The notes beneath the pieces are model-generated. The model saw nothing but the letters and a program-made list of their open reading frames with translations. It was not told the DNA's origin and made no database searches. Positions 42,916-51,982 of a DNA stretch of 64,000 nucleotides are shown in pieces (the first letter of the stretch is position 1; each line of letters opens with the position of its first letter). Origin of the DNA: Rhodobiaceae bacterium. GTDB lineage: Bacteria; Pseudomonadota; Alphaproteobacteria; Parvibaculales; Parvibaculaceae. The stretch spans positions 124,001 to 188,000 of the forward strand of contig JAAWWE010000005.1 of the NCBI GenBank assembly GCA_021404525.1, written 5' to 3'. Made by a program: the position numbers and the translations under genes.

Positions 42916-45900
42916 CAGTCCTTCGGTGGCGGATTCTTGAGCGCCATAAGAGCTGCGAAAGGTGAATCCGGGTCAATCGGTTTATCTTTTGGCTTCGGCT
43001 TATGGTGGGGCCGGTTCGCGCCCTGGTCTCTCTTAAGCCCCTTGCCCTTGTGGCTTCCCGCGCGATTTCCGGGTTTGCTGCGGCCTTGTTTGTCCCCTCG
43101 GGTGTTTTGCTGATTTTTGCCGCGGTTGCGCTGAGGTCGGCCGCCTTGATGGCGTCGCTGCGGGCGCCAGATTTCCAGAGCTGTGTCCACCGGCTCTGCC
43201 TCCGGCTCAGCTGGGGCTGCTTCTGTGTTGTCGGCCTGAACATTCTCAGGTTCGGCGGTGAGAGCGTCTGATGTTGTTGGTGCTTCGGCTGTTTCGGCTG
43301 CCTTGGGTGTAGCCTGGTCTGCAGCGGGAGCTGGTGCTGGCGTTTCTGCGGCTGCTGGTGTCGCCGCCTCGACAGCATCCTCTGCTGGTGTCTCTGGGCT
43401 GGCCTCAGGTGAAGTTTGCTCTGGAGGCGTTTCTTGCGGCGCTTCTTGGGCGGTTTCCACTTTGTGTGGCTCGGTCGCTGCAATTTTCTTCGGCGCTTTC
43501 GCCGCTACAGTGAGCCGTTCTGCCTCGGCCAGTTCTTCTGCTGTGAATGTCTCTGAGCCTACGCGGTAACCGAGGCCTTTCAGAATGCCCGCCATTTCCT
43601 CGGCAGAGCAGCCCATGAGCGACATCATGTCTGGGTCAATAACAAAGCCACCTTTGTAGCGGCGTTCTGAAATGATCGGGCGGATCACGTCTGCAAGTCT
43701 TTCCAGCATGTCACGTCGCACCGCGCGGGGGCCGCTGACACGGAAGCCAATGGCTTCATAAAAGTCAGCAGGCGCATTCTCTGGAACCGTCATGGAGGTA
43801 AGGCCAGGTGCTGGCGCAGGCGGCAGGCCATCAAACGGATTGGCATCTTTGTCGTCCATGGGACGGCTTAATGTCCAAAGGGTCAGGATCAGATTGGCAG
43901 CTGCCGGCTTGAGCAGGATTGGCATGAAGATCGAGTAGGCGCCAAAGCGCACACCCTTCTTGCGCAACTGACCCCGGGCATCCTGGTCCAGCGCCTTTAC
44001 GTCATCGGCAATGCGTTCGCGATTGATCGCGCCCAGGTTTTCGACAAGTTGGAATGCCACGCCGCGGGCAAGGCCAGTGAGTTCTTCGCCAGTTGAAAGA
44101 GCAATCAACGGCTCAAGAGTCTTGGCGATATGAACCTTGATCCAGCTCTCCAGGCGTTCTTGTGCCTTTTCCCGATCTGGGCCGTTCAGTTGTTCGCTGG
44201 CGAGTAGTTCCACCCGGGGCGATAGGGGATTGTCGCCTGCGATCAGGCGTCCAACCGCGTGTCCGTCCCAGATGAACCGTCCCTGGTCGGCGAGTTCAAT
44301 TTCGCTCGCCGGGGCGCGGGAGAATTTTTCCGCGCGTGCGGCGATCTCGCCCGCGAGTGCTTTGTCGGAGGCCGCACGGAGTGCCTTGCCATGAACACCC
44401 GTTGCACGTTCATCCGGGACAAAGACAAAGCCTTGCAGCTTACCGACGAATTCCCCTTCGACGAGTACATCGCCTTCTTGATTTACCGACGCCATTAATT
44501 CCTCGCGTTCTCGCAAGCGCTTCATCAAAACACTGGTCCGTCTGTCGACGAACCTCTGGGTCAGGCGCTCATGGAGAGCATCTGACAACCTATCCTCTAC
44601 AGCGCGCGTGCGCTCTTGCCAATGGGCAGAATCGTCCAACCACCCAGCTCGGTTGGCCACATAGGTCCAAGTCCGCATATGAGCGATGCGATTAGACAAA
44701 GTGTCTATGTCGCCTTCAGTCCGTTCATGGCGTTTTACCTGGGTATCCAGCCATGTTTCAGATATGCGGCCTTCTTCCGACATCAAGCTTGCATAGATGC
44801 GAGCGAGAAGGCTCGCATGCTCGCTTGCCAAGGTTTTTCGAAAATCTGGCACTTGGGCAACATCCCACAGCATTCCGATGGCGGCAGGCCCTGCAGCCAT
44901 GGCGGCTGTTTCTTCGTCTCTAGACAGGTGGGTGAGGACTTCCAGATCGGTGGCCATAGGTGCGCGGGTGAGGCCCCGCCTGTTTGGAGAGACTTCCAAA
45001 GAGCGGATGAGATCCTTGAGGGTGGAGTAGTCGAGGTCGTTGTTTCGCCAGAAGAAAACCTGCTCAGCGTCGAAATTGTGATCTTCGATGCGTTCGATTG
45101 TCTCGGGATCTAAAACGGGGGCTTCGCCGGTGGTGCCGAAGCTGCCATCGTTCATATGACGTCCCGCGCGCCCAGCGATCTGCGCGAGTTCGGCAACGCG
45201 GAGAGGACGGTGTCTGGCGCCATCAAATTTGGAGGTGCTTGCGAAGGCTACATGGTCGACATCCATGTTGAGCCCCATGCCAATAGCATCCGTTGCAATC
45301 AGATAGTCCACATCGCCATTCTGATAGAGTGCCACCTGGGCGTTGCGGGTTCTGGGGCTCAGCGCACCCATCACCACAGCGGCGCCACCGCGTTGGCGGC
45401 GGATCAATTCTGCAATGGCATATACCCGGTCGGCGGAAAAATCGACGATGGCGGTGCGCCTGGGCAGCTTGGTGAGTTTCTTTTGACCAGCATGGGAGAG
45501 GATCGAAAACCGAGGACGGTTGGTGATGCTCGCGTCCGGCAGCAGGCGGGAGATCAAAGGTCGTGCGGTTTCAGAGCCCAAGAACATTGTCTCTTCTTCG
45601 CCTCTGGCGCGCAGCAAACGGTCAGTGAAGACATGGCCGCGCTCCGGGTCGGCGGCGAGCTGGATTTCATCGACGGCAAGAAAGTCGACAGTCTTGTCGA
45701 GCGGCATGGATTCCGTCGTGCAGACAAAATAGCGCGCATGGGGCGGCACGATTTTCTCTTCGCCGGTCATCAAGGCCACTTCGGACGGCGACACGCGTTT
45801 TCTGATCCGGTCATAGACCTCGCGGGCGAGCAACCTTAGCGGTTGTCCGATCATGCCGGTTTTGTGGCCGAGCATGCGTTCAACAGCCAGGTGTGTTTTG

Positions 45901-45974
45901 CCTGTATTGGTTGGTCCCAGAACGGCAGTAATGGTGCTGCCGTCGGGGGCGGGAAGGGCGCGGGGAAGATCCAT
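42915..45974 (-). CDS. SUV3-like RNA helicase with disordered C-terminal tail
   Basis: About 1019 residues. Walker A is GPTNTGKTHLAVE, Walker B DEIQLA, and later helicase motifs include IATDAIGMGLNMD and QIAGRAGR. This set marks the SUV3-like branch, the mitochondrial degradosome helicase family. Residues about 820-940 are Ala/Pro/Glu/Thr-rich and disordered; the last 70 are Arg/Lys/Gly-rich and end SPFAALMALK, a motif I associate with alphaproteobacterial members. ATG start with AAGGTG upstream; a TTG 39 bases further out is possible. It is the first gene of this block. Confidence 0.9.
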   Translation of the reverse strand: MDLPRALPAPDGSTITAVLGPTNTGKTHLAVERMLGHKTGMIGQPLRLLAREVYDRIRKRVSPSEVALMTGEEKIVPPHARYFVCTTESMPLDKTVDFLAVDEIQLAADPERGHVFTDRLLRARGEEETMFLGSETARPLISRLLPDASITNRPRFSILSHAGQKKLTKLPRRTAIVDFSADRVYAIAELIRRQRGGAAVVMGALSPRTRNAQVALYQNGDVDYLIATDAIGMGLNMDVDHVAFASTSKFDGARHRPLRVAELAQIAGRAGRHMNDGSFGTTGEAPVLDPETIERIEDHNFDAEQVFFWRNNDLDYSTLKDLIRSLEVSPNRRGLTRAPMATDLEVLTHLSRDEETAAMAAGPAAIGMLWDVAQVPDFRKTLASEHASLLARIYASLMSEEGRISETWLDTQVKRHERTEGDIDTLSNRIAHMRTWTYVANRAGWLDDSAHWQERTRAVEDRLSDALHERLTQRFVDRRTSVLMKRLREREELMASVNQEGDVLVEGEFVGKLQGFVFVPDERATGVHGKALRAASDKALAGEIAARAEKFSRAPASEIELADQGRFIWDGHAVGRLIAGDNPLSPRVELLASEQLNGPDREKAQERLESWIKVHIAKTLEPLIALSTGEELTGLARGVAFQLVENLGAINRERIADDVKALDQDARGQLRKKGVRFGAYSIFMPILLKPAAANLILTLWTLSRPMDDKDANPFDGLPPAPAPGLTSMTVPENAPADFYEAIGFRVSGPRAVRRDMLERLADVIRPIISERRYKGGFVIDPDMMSLMGCSAEEMAGILKGLGYRVGSETFTAEELAEAERLTVAAKAPKKIAATEPHKVETAQEAPQETPPEQTSPEASPETPAEDAVEAATPAAAETPAPAPAADQATPKAAETAEAPTTSDALTAEPENVQADNTEAAPAEPEAEPVDTALEIWRPQRRHQGGRPQRNRGKNQQNTRGDKQGRSKPGNRAGSHKGKGLKRDQGANRPHHKPKPKDKPIDPDSPFAALMALKNPPPKD

Positions 45975-46326
45975 GACGGCGCGCACCTTCGCGGCTCTTG
46001 AGGGCGAATGCAAGGCCTTGAAATGGCTCGGCTGCTCGCCAATAAGCGGCTTGGACCTTGTTAACGATTGGCCCGTTAACTTTCAGATCATTGTGAGAAC
46101 GAATCACGTCCGAATCGATGACCTGGGTATTTTCCCGATCCGTTCACGGCTAAATCTGGTGTTTGATCAAGGGTAAAGGCGGACGGGCGTTAATAAAATC
46201 TGTGGATAAGTCGGATGGCTTACGTAACGTCGTGGCTAGCGCACCGGGTTGCAGTCTCTATAGTCGATCTCATCAAAATTACCCAATCAAAACCACATCC
46301 CTAGGGGATGGCAGGGAGGATGGCAG
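45975..46326. other. Gene-free divergent promoter region with a DnaA-box match
   Basis: 352 bp between the helicase and the acyl-CoA dehydrogenase genes. GTTAAC occurs twice 15 bp apart (46060, 46075), and TGTGGATAA at 46201-46209 is an exact reverse complement of the DnaA box TTATCCACA. A single box is not enough for an origin. Otherwise nothing is recognised. Confidence 0.5.
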
Positions 46327-47622
46327 ATGGATTTCGAGATCCCACAGAAGCTACGTGAATATCTGGCGGTGCTGGACGATTTTATTGAGAAAGAGATTAA
46401 GCCGCTGGAGAACCAGGATGACAATATCCGGTTTTTTGATCACAGGCGGGAGCATGCGCGCACGGATTGGGACAATGAGGGGCTGCCTCGGGAAGAGTGG
46501 GAGGAGCTGCTGCGCGAAATGCGCAAGCGCGCTGACGCGGCTGGGCATCTGCGCTACGCGCTGCCGGAAGAATATGGCGGGCAGAACGGCACCAATCTCG
46601 ACATGGCGGTAATCCGCGAGCATCTCGCGACCAAGGGCCTCGGCCTTCACAATGATCTGCAGAACGAAAGTTCAATTGTCGGGAACATGCCGCAGATTTT
46701 GATGTTCCGCGATTTCGGGACAGCGGAACAGAAAGATGAGTTTATCGGCGGCATGCTGGCCGGAACGCACAAGGTGGCTTTCGGTCTCACAGAACCGGAT
46801 CACGGATCCGATGCGACCTGGATGGAAACGCGGGCTGTTCCCGAAAAGCGTGATGGGGTTGATGGCTGGCTCATTAACGGCTCGAAAATGTGGAACACGG
46901 GCCTTCATGTTGCCAATTACGACATGATCTTTGCGCGCACAGCGGGAGATGATGGTGCCGCGCGCGGCATCACCTGTTTCCTGGTGCCGACCGATGCGGA
47001 TGGTTTCAAGATTGAAGAATATCTTTGGACCTTCAACATGCCGACGGACCATCCGCGTATCTCGCTCACCAATGTGTGGGTGCCAGATAGCGCGATCCTC
47101 GGTCCACGGGAAAATGGTCTTGCGCTTGCCCAGCATTTTGTCCATGAGAACCGCATTCGTCAGGCGGCGTCGGGTGTTGGCGCGGCACAGTTCTGCATCA
47201 ATGAGAGCGTGCAATACGCGAAAGACCGCAAGCCGTTTGGCAAGCCGCTCGCCGCCAATCAGGCGATCCAGTTCCCCTTGGTTGAAGCGCATACGGAATG
47301 CGAGATGATCCGGAACCTAGTTTATAAAACTGCGTGGCAGATGGATCAGATGACCAAGCCAGAAGTGGCGATCCATCTCTCCGACAAAGTCTCCATGTGC
47401 AACTACCGGGCGAACCGGCTGGTTTGTGAGGCGGCGGACCTTGCGATGCAGGTGCATGGGGGTATTGGTTATTCCCGGCATAAGCCGTTTGAACATATCT
47501 ATCGCCATCACCGGCGCTACCGCATCACCGAGGGGGCTGAAGAAATTCAGATCCGCAAAGTGGGTGGGCATCTGTTCAACTACATCAATAAGAATGCTGC
47601 GCCCAAACAGGCGGCGGAGTAA
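46327..47622 (+). CDS. Acyl-CoA dehydrogenase (FadE/CaiA-like)
   Basis: 431 residues. Typical parts: VAFGLTEPDHGSDATWMETRA for FAD/substrate binding, GSKMWNTGLHVANYDM, RIRQAASGVGAAQFCINESVQYAKDRKPFGKPLA and the C-terminal MQVHGGIGYSRHKPFEHIYRHHRRYRITEGAEEIQ. The last holds the active-site region, where the usual QxxGGxGxxxx pattern is kept. GGGAGG precedes the ATG. It starts a plus-strand run with a histidine-phosphatase gene 23 bp downstream. It would oxidise an acyl-CoA, possibly branched; the substrate is unknown. Confidence 0.93.
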   Translation: MDFEIPQKLREYLAVLDDFIEKEIKPLENQDDNIRFFDHRREHARTDWDNEGLPREEWEELLREMRKRADAAGHLRYALPEEYGGQNGTNLDMAVIREHLATKGLGLHNDLQNESSIVGNMPQILMFRDFGTAEQKDEFIGGMLAGTHKVAFGLTEPDHGSDATWMETRAVPEKRDGVDGWLINGSKMWNTGLHVANYDMIFARTAGDDGAARGITCFLVPTDADGFKIEEYLWTFNMPTDHPRISLTNVWVPDSAILGPRENGLALAQHFVHENRIRQAASGVGAAQFCINESVQYAKDRKPFGKPLAANQAIQFPLVEAHTECEMIRNLVYKTAWQMDQMTKPEVAIHLSDKVSMCNYRANRLVCEAADLAMQVHGGIGYSRHKPFEHIYRHHRRYRITEGAEEIQIRKVGGHLFNYINKNAAPKQAAE

Positions 47623-47645
47623 TCGGATGAGGCGGGACTTGGCAG

Positions 47646-48194
47646 ATGTCTAAGACCCGCCTTTTCCTTGTTCGTCATGCGGTCGCTGCTCCGCATCCGG
47701 AGATAGCTGAGCCGGATTGGCCTCTGACGGAGGCCGGCCAAGCCCAAGCCCATGATCTCGCGATGTCGCTGGGCGAAGAGGCTATTGCTGCCATTTGGAG
47801 CAGCCCTTATCAGCGATCCGTCGATACAGTGGCTCCCCTATCTAAGCGTCTGTCTTGTGACACACAGACCCACGAGGGACTGAGGGAGAGGTGTTGGTCG
47901 GATGTGTGGCTCGAAGATTTCCTGCCGCATCTGAAGCGGTCTTTCAACGAACCGGATTTCAAACTGCCTGGGGGTGAAAGTGCCCGCGAGGCGCTTTATA
48001 GGTTTGAAGCGGCGATGATTGAAATCGCGGTCGCTGCTGACGGCGCGCCGACAGCGGTTGGCACCCACGGCAACGTTCTGAGTCTTTTTCTAAGGTCGCT
48101 CGATCCTCGGGTCGACTTTGAGTTCTGGAAAAACCTGCCCCATGCGTCTGTCTTTCGCGTGGACTGGGACGGGTATTTCCTCTGGCGCGATTAG
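47646..48194 (+). CDS. Histidine phosphatase family protein
   Basis: 182 residues of the phosphoglycerate-mutase/phosphatase fold. The catalytic N-terminal motif is FLVRHAVAAPH (RHA instead of the usual RHG), a Glu-containing loop ETFA-like part is replaced by GLRERCW, and the second histidine is in VGTHGNVLSL. It lies 23 bp after the acyl-CoA dehydrogenase and is probably co-transcribed. Substrate unknown. Confidence 0.88.
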   Translation: MSKTRLFLVRHAVAAPHPEIAEPDWPLTEAGQAQAHDLAMSLGEEAIAAIWSSPYQRSVDTVAPLSKRLSCDTQTHEGLRERCWSDVWLEDFLPHLKRSFNEPDFKLPGGESAREALYRFEAAMIEIAVAADGAPTAVGTHGNVLSLFLRSLDPRVDFEFWKNLPHASVFRVDWDGYFLWRD

Positions 48195-48225
48195 GTTTCC
48201 CTCCAAATTGGCAGATATTGGACGC

Positions 48226-48262
48226 TTGACTGGCTCGGATATTAATATAACATATTTGTTAT
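48226..48262 (+). promoter_or_regulatory. arsR promoter with overlapping operator
   Basis: TTGACT at 48226-48231 could be a -35 box, with TAACAT 16 bases further on as -10. ATAACA-4-TGTTAT (48247-48262) is a perfect palindrome that covers the -10 and reaches into the ATG at 48261. A transcript from this promoter would begin at or beside the ATG, so it may be leaderless. An ArsR-type repressor bound here would block its own gene. Confidence 0.5.
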
Positions 48263-48632
48263 GGAACAAATTGGTTATGTTGAGTCTAAACCCAATCTGG
48301 ATGCTGTCTTCTCAGCGCTGGCAGACCCAACCCGACGGGCCATTCTGTCCCGATTGGCGGATGGTCAGGCGTCGGTGAATGAGCTGGCTGCGCCGTTTGA
48401 GATCAGCCAGCCCGCCATCTCGCGCCATCTCAAAGTGCTCGAAAAGGCCGGATTGGTGGAGCGCGATGTCGACGAGCAGCGCCGCCCTGCCAGATTGAAG
48501 GCGGAGACGATGGCCGCAGCGGTCGATTGGCTGGCCGAGTTCAAAGAGTTTTGGGGACAGAGCTTCGATCAGCTCGATGATCTCCTGATGCAACTAAGAC
48601 AAACCCACAAGAAGGAAACACCCCATGAGTGA
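48261..48632 (+). CDS. ArsR-family transcriptional regulator
   Basis: 123 residues, winged HTH. VFSALADPTRRAILSRLADG is the family start and ISQPAISRHLKVLEKAGLV the recognition helix region. There is no cysteine metal site, so it is of the SdpR-like type that pairs with SRPBCC proteins. There is no Shine-Dalgarno upstream, in keeping with a leaderless message. The next gene, SRPBCC, overlaps it by 8 bp. Confidence 0.92.
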   Translation: MEQIGYVESKPNLDAVFSALADPTRRAILSRLADGQASVNELAAPFEISQPAISRHLKVLEKAGLVERDVDEQRRPARLKAETMAAAVDWLAEFKEFWGQSFDQLDDLLMQLRQTHKKETPHE

Positions 48633-49119
48633 GTTGCCGGAATTTGTGACCGACCGAGAATTTGATGCGTCGCGCAGTCTGGTTTGGCAGGCCTGGACCG
48701 ACCCGGAACTGCTTGCTCGTTGGTATGGGCCCAATATTGAGACGGTCATTCACAAGTTTGATCTGAGGCCCGGCGGCGTGTGGCTCAATGAAATGAAGAT
48801 GAAGACCATGTCTGATCGCAGCATCATGACTTTCAAAGAGATTGTGCCAGAGGAAAAGCTTGTCTGGCATCATGCCTCAGCAGATGAGAACTGGGAGCCA
48901 ATTGCCAATCCTATGATGCCGGATTGGCCACGTGTTCTCCTGACAAATGTGACCTTTGTAGAAGACGGTGCAAAAACACAGGTGCGTCTCGTCTGGACAC
49001 CCTATGAAGCGACAGAGACTGAGATTGCTTGCTTTGCTGGGGCGATGGAAGGTTTTGGCAGTGGATGGGGTGCTGGCTTCACCATTATGGACGACATCCT
49101 CAAAGAGCTTCAGGCATAG
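48625..49119 (+). CDS. SRPBCC/AHSA1-domain protein
   Basis: 164 residues with the START/Bet v1-like fold. FDASRSLVWQAWTDPELLARWYGP is the characteristic N-terminus, and GWGAGFTIMDDILKEL the C-terminal helix that closes the hydrophobic pocket. AAGGA stands before the ATG and the ORF overlaps arsR by 8 bp, so the two are coupled. Such pairs usually respond to an unknown small hydrophobic ligand. Confidence 0.92.
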   Translation: MSELPEFVTDREFDASRSLVWQAWTDPELLARWYGPNIETVIHKFDLRPGGVWLNEMKMKTMSDRSIMTFKEIVPEEKLVWHHASADENWEPIANPMMPDWPRVLLTNVTFVEDGAKTQVRLVWTPYEATETEIACFAGAMEGFGSGWGAGFTIMDDILKELQA

Positions 49120-49129
49120 GCCAGCGTGT

Positions 49130-51508
49130 TTACGCGCGGTCTGAGGAAATGCGGTCTGTGGCCAGGATCAGGCGGTGGGGCGGGAAGGTGAAGCTCACCG
49201 TGGTGCCAACGCCTTCCTGGCTTTCAAGGCCAAATGTTCCGTTGTGCATTTCAACCAGATGTTTGGTGATTGAGAGACCGAGGCCCGTTCCGTGATGTTT
49301 GCCGGTCATGGAACTCTCGACCTGTACGAAAGGCTCAAGTGTTTCGCGGACGCGGTCGGGTGGGATTCCGATGCCAGTGTCGCTTACTGACACGGTCAGA
49401 CCTTCATGGTCGTGTACGCTCGCAACCACCGTGATGGCGCCACCTGCTTCGGTAAACTTCACGGCATTGGACAGAAGGTTCAAGAGCACCTGGCGAAGTG
49501 CCCGTTTGTCTGCATAGACCAGCGGTAGGTCGTCGGGCACATTGAGCTTCAGCTCCAGGTCACCTTCTGCGAGCTTTGGCCGGATGAGTTCTGCCGACCA
49601 ACGAATCACATCATCAATCTCGATGTCGCGTTCTTCAAGGTCATATCGCCCGGCTTCGATCTTAGAGATATCGAGAATGTCATCAATCATGCTGAGCAAA
49701 TGACGTCCACTGATCAGGATGTCGTTTGTGTAGTCGCGATAACGATCATTGCCGAGCTCGCCAAACATTTCCTGCTGCATGACTTCTGAGAAACCAATGA
49801 TCGCATTCAAGGGGGTTCTGAGTTCATGGCTCATGGTTGCAAGGAAGCGTGATTTGGCGCGGTTGGCCATTTCGGCGCTTTCACTGGCATCGCGCAGTTG
49901 GCGTTCTTGTGTCCGCCTGTCGACGGCAATGCCTGCCAGATGGGCTGCACCTTCAATGTAGGTGGTCTCCACCTCACTCGGTGCCATTTGTTTGTCGTAG
50001 AATGTGGCCAAGGTACCGAGGATATGTCCGTTGCGAGAGAAGATTGGTTGCGACCAGCATGCGGCGTACCCGATTTCACCAAGAATGTCGCGATAGTCTC
50101 TTTCTAAGGGGTCCGTTTCGACGTTTGATACGACGACCCTCTTTCCGCTCGCAATTGCCGCGCCGCAACACCCGTCTTCTGGGTTGAGTGTGACGCCGAC
50201 CACCGCTTGGCGCAGGCGCTCGTCAACGCCGGGTCCAACGGCGTCTGTGACGCAATTTTCTTTGTCGACGAGGAAAATTACTGAGCGCCCACCAGCACCC
50301 ATGTCATCGACGCTGGAGGTCACCTTGGCCAGGATTGTGCTGATGTCGATGCCACGTGCGAGGGCGTTTAGAACTTCAAGATGGCTGCGCATCTCGTCGT
50401 CAGCGCGTTTGCGTTCTGTGACGTCCCTGATGTTCATAACCAGACCACCAACAGCCTCGGTGCTGCGCAGGTCGGTAACGGAGGCTTCGATCCAGGCATC
50501 ATTGCCCGTCGGTGTTTGGATATGGTCCTCAAATTCGCGAATGCTTCCCTGACCATCATCTTCGATGAGAGAGGTTTTGAGCTGGCTATTGTCATCAATT
50601 GGGATCAGTAGATCGGAGAGGCGGCGCCCAATGGCCTGGTTGGGCGCGACGTCAAATTGACGGACGGATGGCGCTGCGTATCGGACGAAGCCTGCTTCGT
50701 CTGTCAGCAGGATTGTGTCATAGGCATTTTCAACCAATGCTCGGAAGAGTTCTTCGCGTTCGCGGGCATTCAGGTTTGCCTGTTCGGCGCGGATGCGGGC
50801 TTGATCAGATAGTTGTTTTTCCTGTGCCAGATCGGCAATGAGTTCTTCGTTTCGAAAGCGAACGCGGTAGGTATCAACATTCTGGAACTGGGCTGAACGC
50901 GCCACACAAGCAAGAAAGCCGTAGAAGGCGACCATCAAGATACCCATAACCGGGTAAACCGGTCCGCCAGCAATTAAACATCCTGCCACCACTGCAGCGA
51001 TGGGCGCTACGCTGTTGGAGAAATAGATAGCGAAGTTTCGGAATGCGATCGCGGTCACTGTGACGATGTGACAGATCAAAACCAAAAACAGAAGCATGTT
51101 CTGTGTTTCGTTTTCCGGGTTCCAGAAAATCGGAAGGAAAAGAACCCAGTTCGCATTTACCACCCAATAGATAGCCGCATATTGCCTGATCCATTTTTCC
51201 GGTTTCTGCGCCGCTTCCGGCGAGCGGAAATAAAACTCCTGAAACGCAACTTTGGCCCCATAGGTTCCAAACACGACTAGAAGCCAGGTGAAGGTGAGGG
51301 TTTCGGAGAATTGGCTTTCAAAAAAAAAGTAGAGCGCCGCGCCGACACCGCACATGAGGACTGGCGCTGCGCGATAGGCCCGCGCGATGGAATCAAACTG
51401 ATTGGCTTTGATTTTTCGAACGCAGTCCGGTGTGAGCGAACCCGCGACATAGGGGCCGCGCCACGCAGCCTTCGTCAGTTCTTTCAGCGTTTGCCAACTT
51501 TGTCGCAC
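49130..51508 (-). CDS. Membrane sensor histidine kinase with PAS and GAF domains
   Basis: 792 residues from a GTG with GGGAG upstream. About six transmembrane helices lie in residues 40-200 (MCGVGAALYFFF, ILMVAFYGFLACV), followed by a PAS domain (ALVENAYDTILLTDEAGFVR with PAC VMNIRDVTERKRADDEM), a GAF domain (LNALARGIDISTILAKV to LAGIAVDRRT), HisKA with the phosphorylated His in FLATMSHELRTPLNA, and HATPase_c (LLSNAVKFTEAG, DTGIGIP, GTGLGLSITKHL). No receiver domain is attached and no response regulator gene is adjacent, so its partner is elsewhere. Convergent with the SRPBCC gene. Confidence 0.95.
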   Translation of the reverse strand: MRQSWQTLKELTKAAWRGPYVAGSLTPDCVRKIKANQFDSIARAYRAAPVLMCGVGAALYFFFESQFSETLTFTWLLVVFGTYGAKVAFQEFYFRSPEAAQKPEKWIRQYAAIYWVVNANWVLFLPIFWNPENETQNMLLFLVLICHIVTVTAIAFRNFAIYFSNSVAPIAAVVAGCLIAGGPVYPVMGILMVAFYGFLACVARSAQFQNVDTYRVRFRNEELIADLAQEKQLSDQARIRAEQANLNAREREELFRALVENAYDTILLTDEAGFVRYAAPSVRQFDVAPNQAIGRRLSDLLIPIDDNSQLKTSLIEDDGQGSIREFEDHIQTPTGNDAWIEASVTDLRSTEAVGGLVMNIRDVTERKRADDEMRSHLEVLNALARGIDISTILAKVTSSVDDMGAGGRSVIFLVDKENCVTDAVGPGVDERLRQAVVGVTLNPEDGCCGAAIASGKRVVVSNVETDPLERDYRDILGEIGYAACWSQPIFSRNGHILGTLATFYDKQMAPSEVETTYIEGAAHLAGIAVDRRTQERQLRDASESAEMANRAKSRFLATMSHELRTPLNAIIGFSEVMQQEMFGELGNDRYRDYTNDILISGRHLLSMIDDILDISKIEAGRYDLEERDIEIDDVIRWSAELIRPKLAEGDLELKLNVPDDLPLVYADKRALRQVLLNLLSNAVKFTEAGGAITVVASVHDHEGLTVSVSDTGIGIPPDRVRETLEPFVQVESSMTGKHHGTGLGLSITKHLVEMHNGTFGLESQEGVGTTVSFTFPPHRLILATDRISSDRA

Positions 51509-51820
51509 CGAACACGCTCCCAGCGCCTTGATGCATCGCTTTCTGCATCTCAGGCTTTTGATCCTTAGTTCTATTTTCGAGCGCGTGAGGAAAAATTGTC
51601 TAAATAGTCGGGAAATACATGCCTGTCAGGCAGCAAAGGTCCGATCATCCTTAACCCTTCGTTACGGTGCTCTCATCACACACTCGTGCGTGCCTGTGTT
51701 TTGTCTCTCTTTGAAACATGCGGAAAAATGGAGTCGCGCACGAAGGACTCCCAGCCTGAGTGTGCGTTGATCTGGTGCGGCGCCCCCTAGGTACACCCCT
51801 AAGCGCTAATGCTCCGGATC

Positions 51821-51858
51821 GCGGCGACGGGTTTGCGTACCCTATGGCCCGTCGCCGC
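51821..51858. other. Strong 11-bp hairpin in the 474-bp gene-free region before scpA
   Basis: GCGGCGACGGG (51821-51831) and CCCGTCGCCGC (51848-51858) pair perfectly around a 16-base loop, followed by ATTTTCT. It lies upstream of the likely scpA promoter, so it cannot be in the scpA leader. It could terminate minus-strand or stray transcription, or be a protein site. The rest of 51509-51917 shows no convincing gene. Confidence 0.6.
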
Positions 51859-51917
51859 ATTTTCTAAGGTATTTGCCCCAACGTTTTTGTGCGTTTTTGG
51901 CTGTTTTTCGGGCTTTG

Positions 51918-51946
51918 TTGACCGAACGGCGCCGTTCCACGATACT
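51918..51946 (+). promoter_or_regulatory. Predicted scpA promoter with palindromic operator in the spacer
   Basis: TTGACC (51918-51923) and GATACT (51941-51946) stand 17 bases apart. The 14 bases right after the -35, GAACGGCGCCGTTC (51924-51937), are a perfect palindrome inside the spacer. A dimeric repressor, or a MerR-type activator, could bind there. The start codon is 37 bases below the -10. Confidence 0.6.
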
Positions 51947-51982
51947 CCGCGCCAACTTCTGACCGGTTAGGAACTTGGACGC

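Noticed and set aside
42875-43483. 202-codon minus-strand frame, rich in Arg, Gln and Pro
   Set aside because: It is another frame of the low-complexity helicase tail and shows no family features.
45156-45839. 227-codon frame on the plus strand inside the helicase gene
   Set aside because: The minus-strand helicase motifs (DEIQLA, GRAGR) are in this stretch; the plus frame is a codon-bias shadow.
46201-46209. DnaA box as sign of a replication origin
   Set aside because: Only one exact box was found, with no cluster and no origin-linked genes near it.
51651-51860. 69-codon minus-strand frame in the scpA upstream region
   Set aside because: It runs through the hairpin, has Arg/Ser/Pro-rich noise composition and no RBS.
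51509-51982. Cobalamin riboswitch upstream of the B12-dependent mutase
   Set aside because: I found no B12-box-like sequence, and the strong hairpin lies upstream of the predicted promoter.
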